Assembly: GCF_020360975.1 (NCBI RefSeq)
Contig: NW_025408676.1
Location: 2,728,001 to 2,792,000, forward strand
Origin: Hirsutella rhossiliensis
Taxonomy: Eukaryota > Ascomycota > Sordariomycetes > Hypocreales > Ophiocordycipitaceae
Length of the DNA: 64,000 nucleotides
Reading direction: 5' to 3'
Below, piece after piece: positions 9,942 through 20,582 of this stretch. Every line of letters begins with the position of its first letter. The stretch's first letter is position 1. The translations under genes and the position numbers were made by a program. The notes beneath the pieces were generated by a model. It saw only the letters and a program-made list of their open reading frames with translations, was not told the DNA's origin and did no database searches.

Positions 9942-12089
9942 TCAGACCAAGTCGTCCCAATCGTCTGAGCCAAGCAGAGGCCTCGGCAGTCGAACCGATT
10001 TCCGTCCAATCTTCACGAGCCTTGATGACCATGTCGTCGGCTGGCTCCCCTTGAACAGTGCTTCTTTGTCCCTGTCCCGGTGGCGCATGCTCAAGCCGGC
10101 GCTGTCCCTCTGCTTCCTCTGCGACACTGCTACTCCAACGGCCAGGGCATTTGTCGCGTGCCAGTCAAGGGCGCCTGGCCGGCCAGCATCCCGAGGCAGC
10201 TTTTCCGTCTTGTCAGACCCTTGATCGGGGAGCACCCACTCACTGATACCCTCCTCCCAACGCCATCCAGAAAACATGGTACTGACCCTTGCCGATCCTT
10301 CGGCGCCTCGGAGGCTTTCCGCAAACGCCAGGTCTCTCAAGTCTTTGGTCTTTTGGGCGAGAACAAAAGCAACATCGGTCCGTAAGCCGGGCCCGAAGCA
10401 GTCACCCAGGTCAAGGCCATCTAGCTTGGAACATAGCTCTGTCACGCTTTCCCGCATCGACATCGCACAGCTTTTGCTGCGGTACTGCGCCAGCCAACAG
10501 AGAAGGGTTGTTGCCTGGCAGTAGTATAGTCGAATCGTGGCACTACCCTCGGCCCCTCTTGCCACTTCCTTGAGCTCCGCCGCTGCCTGTCGTTGAAGAG
10601 CTGTGTCTGCAACTGGCGACTTGGCCACCGTGAGATGACGTGCCAAAGCAAAGATGAATATTCCGTTGTCGTGTCCTAACTGCCGCCGCCGCCGCCCATG
10701 ACGACGAACCTCGGATAAGCAGTAGTCCAGCATAAAAAGCACTCGCCTCCACGCTCGCCGCCTCTTCTGCGCTTTACCGACACCGCGGGCGCCTGTCATT
10801 GCCGTGGCAGCTGCCACCACACCAGCGACAACGCTGATCAGCGTCTGCTCCGTGTTTCCGCGTTGGCTCGTCGATTCATCTGGCCTGGCCATTGCGAGAA
10901 GTGGCAAGCACGTCGACAAGAATGCGGCAACCGAGGACCCCGATCTGCTTGTCGTGATGAATTCGAGGCTCGACTCCAACACGGCGGAAAATGCTTGAGT
11001 AGAGAGACAGCTCACGGGCAAGAGGCCTCGCTTGAAAAGTGACGATAGCCACTGCAACGGTACTGCGGAGGTTGTTCTACCCTTGAACGACTGCAGCATC
11101 TCGCGCAGCGGCAGAAGCTGTCTGCTCTCAGTAAGGCCATTCAGCAAGCTGCGTGGCGCCAGCAGCGGCATCTCGACTGAGGCAGCCAGCTTGCCGGCTT
11201 CTGCCCTGCAGTTGAGTTGCAGACAGAGCCGGACCAGCAGGCAGACATACTCTGGCTCGAGTAGCCCGTCTGAGACAGCCTCTGTAAGCAAGGCCATTGC
11301 ATGAGCCCGTACGGCCAGCTTCATGGGACGCCAGCCCGAGCCGGGGGACCCGAGGGCTTCGAGTTGCTCGTATAGGTCGAAGGAGACATTCGATGCGTCC
11401 CACATGGTCTGGCAGCCCCGTTCGCGAGCCGCCTGTCTCTCATACGCCTCGATGTTGGCGATGCATGTCGGCATCCTTCGCAAACAAAGGCCCAAGAGCG
11501 ATTTTCGATGGGGGTCTTGATTCTCTGCCATGGTCGACCGTAGTAGACCATTCAGCCAGCCCAAGATGGCCTCGTAGCTTCGATATCGGTCTTCGGAAAT
11601 CGCTCGGCGAAGGGAGCGCAGGCCGCACACGAGATCCGCCGAGGCGATCTCGGACGTCCCGACCTGCAGGACTTCCAACGCGCCTGGCTCCGTGTTGTGA
11701 GGCGTATCCGGCTGCTCGGAGATCTTGCGCCACACCGGGGTGGAAAGGTCGACTAGGCCGCAGACCGGGGACGAAACGCCGAGTTCCATGGCTCCCAGAG
11801 TGCGCGTGGCCCGCGGCGGTGTGACCGCGTCCCCTGGCTGGGCGCTGGGCGCTGGATCTGGGCGTTTCCGTCCATAGGTGAAGCGCACACGTTTCGATGC
11901 TCGTGGCAGGTCGCCCGCCGGGCATGGTCGTTTGGTTTGACGCGACGGCACGGCTTTTTCCTCGATGGCGAGCTTGCGCAATCCCGCCAGCCGCGACTGC
12001 AGCTGGCGGAGCAGGCGATGGCAACGAGCCGCCGTCCAGGGCTGTGAGTCGTGTCCTGTCCCGGACCGGCAGCTAGGGGCGGACGACAT
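9942..12089 (-). CDS. Fungal-specific protein of unknown function (715 aa)
   Basis: A single uninterrupted frame. I place the start at 12089 (MSSAPSCRSGTGHD) because PWTAARCHRLLRQL, which follows at once, resembles the N-terminus of an uncharacterised family in Sordariomycetes. An ATG at 12146 is a possible alternative, and sequence further upstream looks like leader. The first 130 residues are basic with a likely nuclear localisation patch (KRVRFTYGRKRP). The middle is mostly helical and leucine-rich (about residues 150-560) with an Arg-rich stretch QKRRRAWRRVLFMLDY. The C-terminus has FSGWRWEEGISEWVLP and ends acidic (GSDDWDDLV). I recognise no enzymatic or DNA-binding motif. The layout suggests a nuclear scaffold or helical-repeat protein, but this is inference. 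It shares a 570-bp divergent promoter with CLU1. Confidence 0.75.
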   Translation of the reverse strand: MSSAPSCRSGTGHDSQPWTAARCHRLLRQLQSRLAGLRKLAIEEKAVPSRQTKRPCPAGDLPRASKRVRFTYGRKRPDPAPSAQPGDAVTPPRATRTLGAMELGVSSPVCGLVDLSTPVWRKISEQPDTPHNTEPGALEVLQVGTSEIASADLVCGLRSLRRAISEDRYRSYEAILGWLNGLLRSTMAENQDPHRKSLLGLCLRRMPTCIANIEAYERQAARERGCQTMWDASNVSFDLYEQLEALGSPGSGWRPMKLAVRAHAMALLTEAVSDGLLEPEYVCLLVRLCLQLNCRAEAGKLAASVEMPLLAPRSLLNGLTESRQLLPLREMLQSFKGRTTSAVPLQWLSSLFKRGLLPVSCLSTQAFSAVLESSLEFITTSRSGSSVAAFLSTCLPLLAMARPDESTSQRGNTEQTLISVVAGVVAAATAMTGARGVGKAQKRRRAWRRVLFMLDYCLSEVRRHGRRRRQLGHDNGIFIFALARHLTVAKSPVADTALQRQAAAELKEVARGAEGSATIRLYYCQATTLLCWLAQYRSKSCAMSMRESVTELCSKLDGLDLGDCFGPGLRTDVAFVLAQKTKDLRDLAFAESLRGAEGSARVSTMFSGWRWEEGISEWVLPDQGSDKTEKLPRDAGRPGALDWHATNALAVGVAVSQRKQRDSAGLSMRHRDRDKEALFKGSQPTTWSSRLVKIGRKSVRLPRPLLGSDDWDDLV

Positions 12090-12658
12090 GGCGAGGGAGT
12101 TCGGGATTGCGGCCGCACGGGTCGAGCGCTCGTCAAATTGATGCATTCCGTAAGGATGTGGAAAAGATTTAGTTAGCCATGATGGAGCAAAGGAATTAGT
12201 TGAAATACCGGCCTGGCTCTGTAGTACAAAGCAAAGACGGCGCGAAAGCAATGTTGCTGTTGACTCTTCGATAACTCCGGACAGTAGAATGGATCTGTTT
12301 ACTTTGTTCCTCTTGCAGGCTAGCTAGGCAGGTACGTACTCCACAGACAGGGACCTCCACTCAGAGAATGCCGCGGTACCCGCGCACTACGCAGAAACTG
12401 CCAACGGCTCCCGGGCTTTCGGAAGTATCTTGATGTAGCCTGGAGCTTCGAGCCGCTAGGCCGCTATCTCGAATTTTTTTTTCTCTTACCCGCGAGACAG
12501 CTTCGTCTCATTGCCATCGTCTTCCGCGGTCAACCCAATTTCTTGCGTCTCTGTCCTGATACCGCCTGCGGCTGCTCCGTGACTGGCATCTTTCCCTCCT
12601 TGTGCCGTCTTGTATTTCCGTTTATGCTTTACTTCCTGATTTCCCCCCTTGTATAAAC
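12090..12658. promoter_or_regulatory. Divergent promoter: orphan gene / CLU1
   Basis: A 569-bp region between start codons of the 715-aa orphan (minus) and CLU1 (plus). It must contain both core promoters. A GGTACGTACT motif lies near 12331 and a T-rich run at about 12475-12483 lies before the CLU1 leader. No gene is seen. Confidence 0.45.
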
Positions 12659-15600
12659 ATGGCTGCTCAATCACAAGCACAGACTTCCACTCCGACGTCT
12701 TCTGACAAAGGTATTCTTTTCCCTTGCCTCTCTCCGGGCATGATCCCAACCATGCCGCGCCCGCGCTCCTCGCTGACAACGGACGTTCATTCTCTGCAGA
12801 AGATGTCACTCGTGGGACCAACCATGCCGTGGCCGCCCCGGCTGAAGCGGACGCCGAGGCAGATGCCGGAACCGACTGTATGATCGCCCCTTGCCGGCCG
12901 TTGCAGTAGATCCGCCTCTGACCATGTTGCAGCTTTAATAAACCTGACCGTCGCTCTTCCCGATCCCGAGGTCCAAAAGATTCAAATAATGGTAGAAATG
13001 CCTCGTCAATTGACGTCTCAACAGTGTGCTTACGGGGCATCCTAGGTGTCGTCCCAAGAGCAGGTCCACGAGGTCCGCCAATCCATCATCGAGCTGCCCG
13101 CCGCTTTCCGCTTCACCTGCTTCCACCTTGAACATGCCGGCCAGAAAATCAACGATTTCATCCCTCTCTCCGAGATCCAAGGCCTCGACGCCGACCCCGA
13201 GTTCTATTTGGTTCAGGACCCTTACACCGAGAAGGAGGCGCGGATCCACCTCGTCAGGGTCCGGGAGCTCATAGGCGCGGCCGGTGACCGAGTGGACATC
13301 TCCCAAGGTGTTCTCCCGGGTCTCTCGCTCTTCGAGAACCTCTCTCTGAGCTCTGCGTCTACTGCCGACGGCGCAGACCAGCTTCCGGTCAAGGACTACG
13401 AGTTTCAAGTGCTGCCGTCCCTCACGAGTCTCATCCCCGAACCCGTCAGCCCCCCGCCAAAGACAGTCAAGTCGATAGCCCTGTCGTCCTGGAACCCACC
13501 TCCCTGTCATCTGAGGCAGCGCGGTCACCTGCTTTACATCGTCGTCACGACCAACGAGGGCGAGCAGTTCCAAATCACCTCTCACGTATCCGGCTTCTTC
13601 GTCAATAAATCCTCCAACGCCAAGTTTGATCCTTTCCCTCGCCAGGCGCCAAAGGGTCATTTTTCCCACTCTCTCCTCGAACTCCTCGCCCTTATCTCGC
13701 CTTCCTTCTCCAAGTCTTTTACACAGCTCCAGGACCACAACATGCAACGGGACCCTTTGGCCACTTTTCAAATCACCAATGCAGTTCCCGCCGCCCCCTG
13801 GGTCGTGCCATCACCCAGCTCTACTCTCTGTGCCCATGTTCCCGACGCCACGCGCCCTCAAGAGACCTTCTTGTTATCCGGCGTGGAAAACCTCGACAGC
13901 TTGCGGGACTGGAACGAGGAGTTTCAGTCAGCCAAGGAACTCCCCAAAGACACGGTTCAGGACAGGGTGTTTCGCGAGCGTCTGCTGTCGAAGCTCTTTG
14001 CCGATTACAATGACGCAGCGACAAAAGGCGCAGTCATGGTCGCGCGCGGCGAGATTGCTCCGCTCAACCCAACCGAGTGCCGAGATGCCCAGATTTTCGT
14101 CTCCAACAACATCTTCTTCTCGTTTGGCGCTGACGGAGTGGGTACCTTCACGTCGGAGGGGGGTGACGAGGCCGCGCGCGTTGCGACAGGCAAGGATGTT
14201 GCCGGCGTGAGGCTGGTCAATCAGCTCGACATTGATGGCCTCTTCGCCCCTGCAACAGTTGTTGTTGACTACCTCGGCAGGCGCATTGTTGGCCAGAGCA
14301 TTGTGCCTGGCATTTTCAAGCAGCGTGAGCCCGGCGAGAACCAAATCGACTACGGTGCGGTCGACGGAAAGGACGTTGTCGCGGCAGATGAGCGCTTCGC
14401 CCCGGCGTTTGCTCAACTTTTCAAGGCCCTCAAAGTCAAGAGGCATCCTGTTTGGGACAAGGACGGGACGAAGTTTGATCTCGAAGCAAGTGTCGAAACC
14501 AAGGGCTTGATGGGGACTGATGGACGCAAATACGTACTTGATCTCTACAGAATCACACCATTTGATATTACCTGGCTTGAAGAGTCGCGTCCGGCTACAG
14601 GCGAGGATGACACCAAGAGCTACCCTCATCGGATGACGGTGCTACGCCCCGAGCTGGTAGAATCCTTTGCACGGCTCAGGATGAAGCAGTGGGTGGACAA
14701 AGAGCTGGCTCGCCGGGGACAGACGAAACGAGACGAGACGACAAACGGCGTCAATGGACAAGAGCCAACTTCTGCCGAGGACGAAGCGTCCAACAAGGGC
14801 CCACTGGATCTCTCAAACTTCAAATTCGCCCTCAACCCCGACGCGTTCAGTGGCCAGCTCCCTCAAAGTGAAGAGGACAAGGTCCAATTCGAGGACGATG
14901 AAAAAGAAGTTCGAGAAGCCTGCAGTCATCTACGCGACCAGGTCATCCCGGATTTGTTGCGCGAGTTGTCCGATTCCGACGTCAGCTTTCCCATGGATGG
15001 CCAATCGCTCAGCCGTCTCCTGCATAAACGTGGGATCAATGTCAGATACCTCGGAATGGTCGCTACGCTCGCCACTGATAGTCGGCTGCGTTGTCTGCGC
15101 GAGATTTGTGTCCAGGACATGGTCTCCCGCGCGTTCAAGCACGATGCTGCAGGACATCTTCGCTCTCTCCCGGTACCTTTCACAACTGCCTGCGTGTCTC
15201 ATCTCCTGAACTGTCTTCTGGGGCACAGGCTGAACCCAAAGCCTTCCGCCGAAATCGATTCCTCTCTGCGAATGCTGTACCCCGATGCCGACCTCTCTTT
15301 TGATCAGGTAACGCCCGAGAGTCTTCGAGCAAGCATCGCGAAGCAGGTCCTTTCTCGTTTCAGATATGAGTTGGATGAGCAATGGGACATGGGCATTCGC
15401 AGCACACAGCTGCTGCGCGAGGTGTGTTTGAGACTCGGAGTCCAGGTACAGGCCAAAGACTATGTCTACGGAACCGTCGAGAAGTTGGACGCCCCGCCTG
15501 CCGTGGATTTGGAACAGACTCAAAGTAACGGGAACGTCGATGGAGAGACCAAGAAAAAGAAGAAGAAAGCCCGTGACGGTTCGCCATCGTCTACGGCATC

Positions 15601-16615
15601 GGGCACGACCAAACACACTTTTACCCCCGACGACATCGTGGACATGGTTCCTCTGATCAAGCATTCCAGTCCACGTAGCGCGCTTGCAGAGGAGGCACTC
15701 GAGGCAGGCCGCCTCTCCATCATCCAGAACCAGAAGAAGCTGGGCCAGGAACTGTTGCTCGAATCCTTGTCACTGCACGAGCAAATATATGGCATCCTAC
15801 ACCCCGAAGTGGCCAAGGTCTACAACAGTCTGTCGATGCTATATTACCAGCTCGACGATAAAGAAGCCGCGGTAGAGCTGTCGAGGAAAGCCATCGTTGT
15901 CGCTGAACGTACGGTTGGCGTTGACTCTGCCGAGACGTTACTCAACTACCTGAACCTGAGCTTGTTCCTCCACCAATCAGGAGACAGCAGGGGGGCTCTC
16001 GCGGCTTCCAAGCACGCTCTCATGCTTTGGAAGATCATCTATGGACCCGGCCACCCCGACTCGATCACCACCATCAACAACGCTGCCGTCATGCTGCAGC
16101 ACCTCAAGGCGTACCACGACTCGAGGCTCTGGTTCGAAGAATCACTCCGCGTGTGCGAATCTGTGTTCGGGAAGCAGTCCGTCAACTCGGCCACTCTCCT
16201 GTTTCAGCTGGCCCAGGCCCTTGCGTTGGATCACGACTCCAAGGGCGCCGTGAACCGCATGCGAGAGTCCTACAACATCTTCCTCAATGAACTCGGCCCT
16301 GAAGACAAGAATACAAGGGAGGCCGAGAGCTGGCTCGAGCAGCTCACACAAAACGCCGTCTCCATAGCCAAGCACGCAAAGGACGTGCAGACCAAGCGCA
16401 TCCGATCTGGAATCCGCTTCCCAGCCGCAACCGTGCCTTCTCAAGCCCCAGCGGTTGGGTCGTCCCAGCGCATGGCTGCGTCGTCGCAGATTGACCCTCG
16501 CAGCATTGATGAGCTCATCAAATTTATCGAAGGCGGAGACCAAAAGTCCAAGTCGGCGAAGAACAGGCTCAGCCGCGGCAACCCCAAGCGAAGGGGTAAG
16601 AGCACTGCGTCGTGA
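12659..16615 (+). CDS. CLU1: Clustered mitochondria protein (CLU1/CluA)
   Basis: Four exons, 12659-12710, 12800-12877, 12933-12991 and 13046-16615, give 1252 aa. The three small 5' exons were found by phase: MAAQSQAQTSTPTSSDK, then an acidic Ala/Glu stretch, then INLTVALPDPEVQKIQIM, the start of the CLU N-terminal domain, joined to VSSQEQVHEVRQSI. Expected landmarks follow in order: the CLU N-terminal ubiquitin-like domain (about 50-130), the large central CLU domain (about 340-620), an eIF3-p135-like segment (about 700-850) and C-terminal tetratricopeptide repeats (about 930-1130, for example LSMLYYQLDDKEAAVELSRK). Length matches the roughly 1250-1300 aa of the family. CLU proteins are cytosolic, bind mRNAs for mitochondrial proteins and keep mitochondria from clumping. 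A Lys-rich patch near residue 830 (KKKKKK) and a basic, Ser-rich tail are typical. Confidence 0.95.
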
Positions 16616-17314
16616 GCAACATGGTCTCGCGTCTTGTGAGAGGCGTCGATGAATGCGCTAGAATGCATTGTCGCTGTTTCCCCCATGAGCTTCTTGACAT
16701 CTATATATGGGTGTCGGATGGCTGGCGGTCGTGGATGGAGCAGGACAGTGCGGGTAGAAAAAAGAAAGGAGGGGGGATCATATACGGAACACTCACAACT
16801 TGGACCATGTAAATCTATGTACTGTAGTTGAGCGCTGACCCGGTCAGCTGCGCCAGAGGAAATCTTTGCTCATGTCTGCCGATGTCGTCTACTGTCTGGC
16901 GCCAACAAGTCGCCGTATAAACTGTGACTCACATCTATGCATGGGATCAAGTCGAGAGCGACAGAGAGAAGAGACGTTAAATCTAGCGTAAGACAGGTCC
17001 CTGCCTGTAATGAAATCTATCCCCCGACACCATGACGATACGCCTTTTCCCACGTCCAATTCATACTGTTGAGTCAGTCCATTTAGCAAAAGCTCGGTTC
17101 CATTTTGTCAGATTCGGTCAGATTCGTTCAGTTCCTCATGGTCAACAATCATAAAGATTCGCACCGTCATAACTTCAGTTGCCCTTGAGCGCGCTGGCCA
17201 CGCACACACCTCTGCCCACCGGCGCGTGGTAGGAGCCTATGCTTTGGAAGCCCCTAATTCAACGTAAGCTGTGGCTCTCTTTGTTGTGGCTCTCTTTATT
17301 TCGGCGGCTGGGGC
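16616..17314. other. Convergent 3' intergenic region CLU1 / FKH2
   Basis: A 699-bp space between the stop codons of CLU1 (plus) and FKH2 (minus). It should carry both 3' UTRs. Tandem copies of a CAGATTCGGT-like string occur near 17108-17126. No coding potential is seen. Confidence 0.4.
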
Positions 17315-19204
17315 TTACTTGGTCAGGTCAAAGCCCTGCTCATCGTCCGGCTCCTCAGTGTGGACTCGATCCTGCGAGGCCCCAGGCTTCTGCGGTCTCG
17401 AGGGGCTGCTGGGGGGCGATTTACTAGCGCCAGGAGGGCTGCTGCTTGGCATGCCGCCGCCGGCTTTGGACGGGCTCATTTCGTACTGGGCCGAGGCCTG
17501 GAGGGGCGTGCTGCCTATCTCGGCGTACTTCCAGAAGGGCGCGGGCGAGCTGGTCGGCATATGCTGGCTGGGTCTCTGCGCCGTGCTCGGAGGGGCCAAC
17601 TTTGGGTGGATCCTGGGCGGCGCAGGCGTCACAAAGGACGTGCCGTCCTCTTGCAAGTAGGACGAGGTGAGGATAGGAGATTGGGGGTTGAAGGTGGCCA
17701 GGGACGAGTTGGAAGCAGCCGCTGCAGAGTCCTTCCTATGGCGGGGCAGTGGGCTGCCGTCTGCATTGATGGCAGCGATTCGTTCCCCCCTTCGTTCGCC
17801 GGCGCGCTCGGGAGTCGATTGGGTGAGCTGGAGAGGCGGTCGAGAGGACGGAGAAGGCACGGGCGAGCCTCGTTTCCGGGTCGAGGGAGGGTCTCTTGTC
17901 GCCATGTCTCGAGGCCCGTGAGTGATGTAGTTGAGCTGGTTGGGTGACGATGGGGCTGAGGAGCCTCGGTGACCGCCGCGGCCAAGCTTGTACGCGTTCC
18001 GAATCATATCCTCCCTGGCCTCGGGAACAATCTGCCATTTCATGCCCTTGCCGGGTTCATCGGTCGATCGAGCCACCTTGTCGAAGGACTTGTTGAGTGA
18101 AAGATTATGTCGGATCGAGTTCTGGTGAGGGCTGATTAGCATGAAGCAGACGGATAACGCGTTCACGCGATGCCGGTATCGTCTCACCTGCCAGCCTGCC
18201 GCTTGTTGGTGGCGGTAATATGAGTAGCTGTTCATGATGAACGTGTAGATGCCGTTCAGATTGAGCTTTTCGTCGGGGGCGTTGGTGATGGCCTGGGTGA
18301 TCATCTGAGCGTAGCTGTACTGGGGTTTGATGTGCTGGTTGTCGTCGTGGCTCAGGTCGACCCCGTTGGCGCCCACCATGATTGCAGGAGTGTTGGCAAC
18401 AGCGGGAGACTTGGCATTCAATGCGCCGGCTCGGCGTTGGACAGAGGGCGGCGTACCGGGTCGCTTGTACTCGGGGGGCGCAGGGGCAATGAAGGGCTGG
18501 CGGCGGGGTGCCGGCGGCTGCAGTGAATCGGAGCTCAGTCCGCAGCGCTTGAGGAACATGGGGTGGACGTGAAGCGGGCTGATTTCCGAGGGCAAAACAA
18601 ATATCATCTCGACATTTCCAATCTCAATGACTTGGCCGCTGGTGAGAGGGCGTGAGGCGTGAGGCTTGAGGGCCTGGCCATCAACCTTTGCGCCGTTGCG
18701 GCCCTTGACCTGGAGCAGCCACTTCTCGTCCTTGGGGTCAAAGGAGATGGAAGCGTGATCGCGCGACACCATCTTGCTGGGGCCGAGATCGATGTGGACG
18801 TGACCTTGGTCGCCGTTGTGGTCGTCGGCATGGGACATGTCGGGAGCGCGGCCGATGCCGACGGAAAGCTTTGTGATGTAAAAGGTCCAGTCCTGGGCGG
18901 CGACCTTTGCGTAGGCCTTGACCCCGTCGCCGTTGGCCTCGTGGATGGCGTTGGCATGGTCCTTTGCGGCCTGGACGGGCTGGGTCTTGAGCTGCTGGGT
19001 GATTTGCGAGACGATGTGGTCGTCGTCGGTCCTGGGCGAGTCGTCGAAATCGTGCGAGGCGGACGTGGCGGGGTCGGGAGAGCGAGCCCTCTTGCGTCGC
19101 TTCGTCGGGCGACTGGGCGACGAGTCGTCGGCGTCGGGCTGGACCTGTCTGTCTTTGCGCGTATCGCGACGGCCGCGAGGGGGCCTCTTGGCAGAGAGAG
19201 GCAT
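17315..19204 (-). CDS. FKH2: FHA-forkhead transcription factor (Fkh1/Fkh2 type)
   Basis: Two exons, 19204-18188 and 18121-17315, give 607 aa. A Ser/Arg-rich N-terminus is followed by an FHA domain (about residues 105-210; VGIGRAP, SRDHASISF and GRNGAKVDG are its phosphothreonine-binding loops). A Pro-rich linker comes next, then the forkhead domain (about 295-400): KPQYSYAQMITQAITNAPDE, FIMNSYSYYRH, and the recognition helix NSIRHNLSLNKSFDKVAR. The C-terminal 200 residues are disordered, rich in SP/TP sites as expected for a CDK target. In yeast such proteins drive CLB2-cluster genes at G2/M. The 66-nt intron (18187-18122; GTGAGA, branch GCTAAT, acceptor CCAG) is a multiple of three without stops, so retention would insert 22 residues in the DNA-binding domain. 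The spliced sequence AAGWQNSIRHNLSL is the conserved one. Confidence 0.93.
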   Translation of the reverse strand: MPLSAKRPPRGRRDTRKDRQVQPDADDSSPSRPTKRRKRARSPDPATSASHDFDDSPRTDDDHIVSQITQQLKTQPVQAAKDHANAIHEANGDGVKAYAKVAAQDWTFYITKLSVGIGRAPDMSHADDHNGDQGHVHIDLGPSKMVSRDHASISFDPKDEKWLLQVKGRNGAKVDGQALKPHASRPLTSGQVIEIGNVEMIFVLPSEISPLHVHPMFLKRCGLSSDSLQPPAPRRQPFIAPAPPEYKRPGTPPSVQRRAGALNAKSPAVANTPAIMVGANGVDLSHDDNQHIKPQYSYAQMITQAITNAPDEKLNLNGIYTFIMNSYSYYRHQQAAGWQVRRYRHRVNALSVCFMLISPHQNSIRHNLSLNKSFDKVARSTDEPGKGMKWQIVPEAREDMIRNAYKLGRGGHRGSSAPSSPNQLNYITHGPRDMATRDPPSTRKRGSPVPSPSSRPPLQLTQSTPERAGERRGERIAAINADGSPLPRHRKDSAAAASNSSLATFNPQSPILTSSYLQEDGTSFVTPAPPRIHPKLAPPSTAQRPSQHMPTSSPAPFWKYAEIGSTPLQASAQYEMSPSKAGGGMPSSSPPGASKSPPSSPSRPQKPGASQDRVHTEEPDDEQGFDLTK

Positions 19205-20442
19205 TGCCGGAGAGGGGGAGGGGGGGCGGTTCGTTTGGTCAGTCCGTGCTCGAACGACGACGGCGGCGGCGACAATGAGTGGTTATGTGTGGCCTCTGCC
19301 GTCGTTGGAGGCGGCGGTGGGCACGGGGCCGGCGACTTGGTCTGTTCGCATTCAAGGGAGGGAGAGGGGGAGGGAGAGAGAGGGAGGGAGGGAGGAGGTT
19401 GGTTGTGAGGAGAGATGTTGCGTCACCAACAACTGTATGTACAGTACATGCAAAGTACAGCACACGCCGTCGGTGAAAAAGGGCGAGTATGGCAGAGTGG
19501 GAAAAAGAGGCGTCCGGCTGTCGAGGCCGTCCGTGGCCCAACAAGCAAGTCGGGATCGCGTCCGCGTTTCCCCCAAAGTGTATCCGTAATGGCTCGTTTA
19601 CTTACATTAGTAGCGCGCCAGGCAGGCCCACTAACCATGTGTCCCGGTCCTTGTATGCATTGCAGCGGACACAGGTATCTTTTGCATGCGACTGCGGTGC
19701 AAGAGGGACCTGCCCGGGCTGTCAATGGGGCGCTGTCTGGCGTGCATTATGTACATAGAGCATGTAGCCCGCCCTTCCAAACCCCCGGTACAAGCATCGA
19801 GAGGGGCCGCCAGGTACAGTGCCAATGTGCATGAGCCAACCACTCTACAGGCGTACCAGGGACCCCTGGATATTCTCCGCACAGTGTCGGTCGGCGGCTG
19901 TCAGCGGCTTCACGATTGGTGAATTGACAGAGGACCAAGAGTCTCAACTCGGAGGCTCGCTCACCGTATCACGTCCCAGGGTGACCACTACCAAGGTCGA
20001 AAGGCCAAGCTCTTCTTTCGTCGTCGCCGGTTCTCGGCAAGACAGTGCAGTGGGAGCTTCATTCCAAATGTCTGGGGCATTCACAAAACACGAAGCACCA
20101 AGCGTTTACTGGGACACTCGATTGACGAGCCAGGGCGCACTGTGTTTCCTCTGTATGTCGCTGTGCGGTTATTGTGCGGATACTTTTTGCTCAACTCACA
20201 CGTGCCCTGAGACTAATAAGAGCGAACCGAGAAGCGCTGTGCATTGCCCACAATAGGCACAAGTGCTGGCACGAGAGACTAGGTGAAACACAAAACCACA
20301 CAGCCTTTTGCCTCTTGTCCAGGGCTTGCTTGCTATTCGTAGTAAACAAGAAGCATTTTGGGCTTGGCTTTCGAGGTACCTCCAAAGCATGTGTCCAGGC
20401 ACCAGTGCTTTCTTTACCTTAGGTAAGTTACGCAGCTCTACG
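19205..20442. promoter_or_regulatory. FKH2 promoter/leader and flank of the transposon
   Basis: A 1.24 kb region upstream of FKH2. On the FKH2 strand the first 200 nt are very CT-rich (about 19345-19400 is GAGGGA-repeat on the plus strand), a typical fungal pyrimidine leader. It ends at the TA target duplication of the transposon. I see no gene. Confidence 0.45.
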
Positions 20443-20444
20443 TA

Positions 20445-20486
20445 ACGTAATCCACCCCCTTCCCGGTCAGACCCCCTACTCGGTCA
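20445..20486 (+). repeat. Left terminal inverted repeat of the transposon
   Basis: 42 bp beginning ACGTAATCCACC and ending ACTCGGTCA. It is identical to the reverse complement of 22490-22531; a few further bases (AAAA) are nearly shared. Confidence 0.93.
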
Positions 20487-20582
20487 AAAATTCCCCACCG
20501 ACTAGACCCGCACCTTACGCGAGACAAACGGAGCACAATACCACGACATATTTACTCCAAGAGACAAGTAACTCGATTAGGA

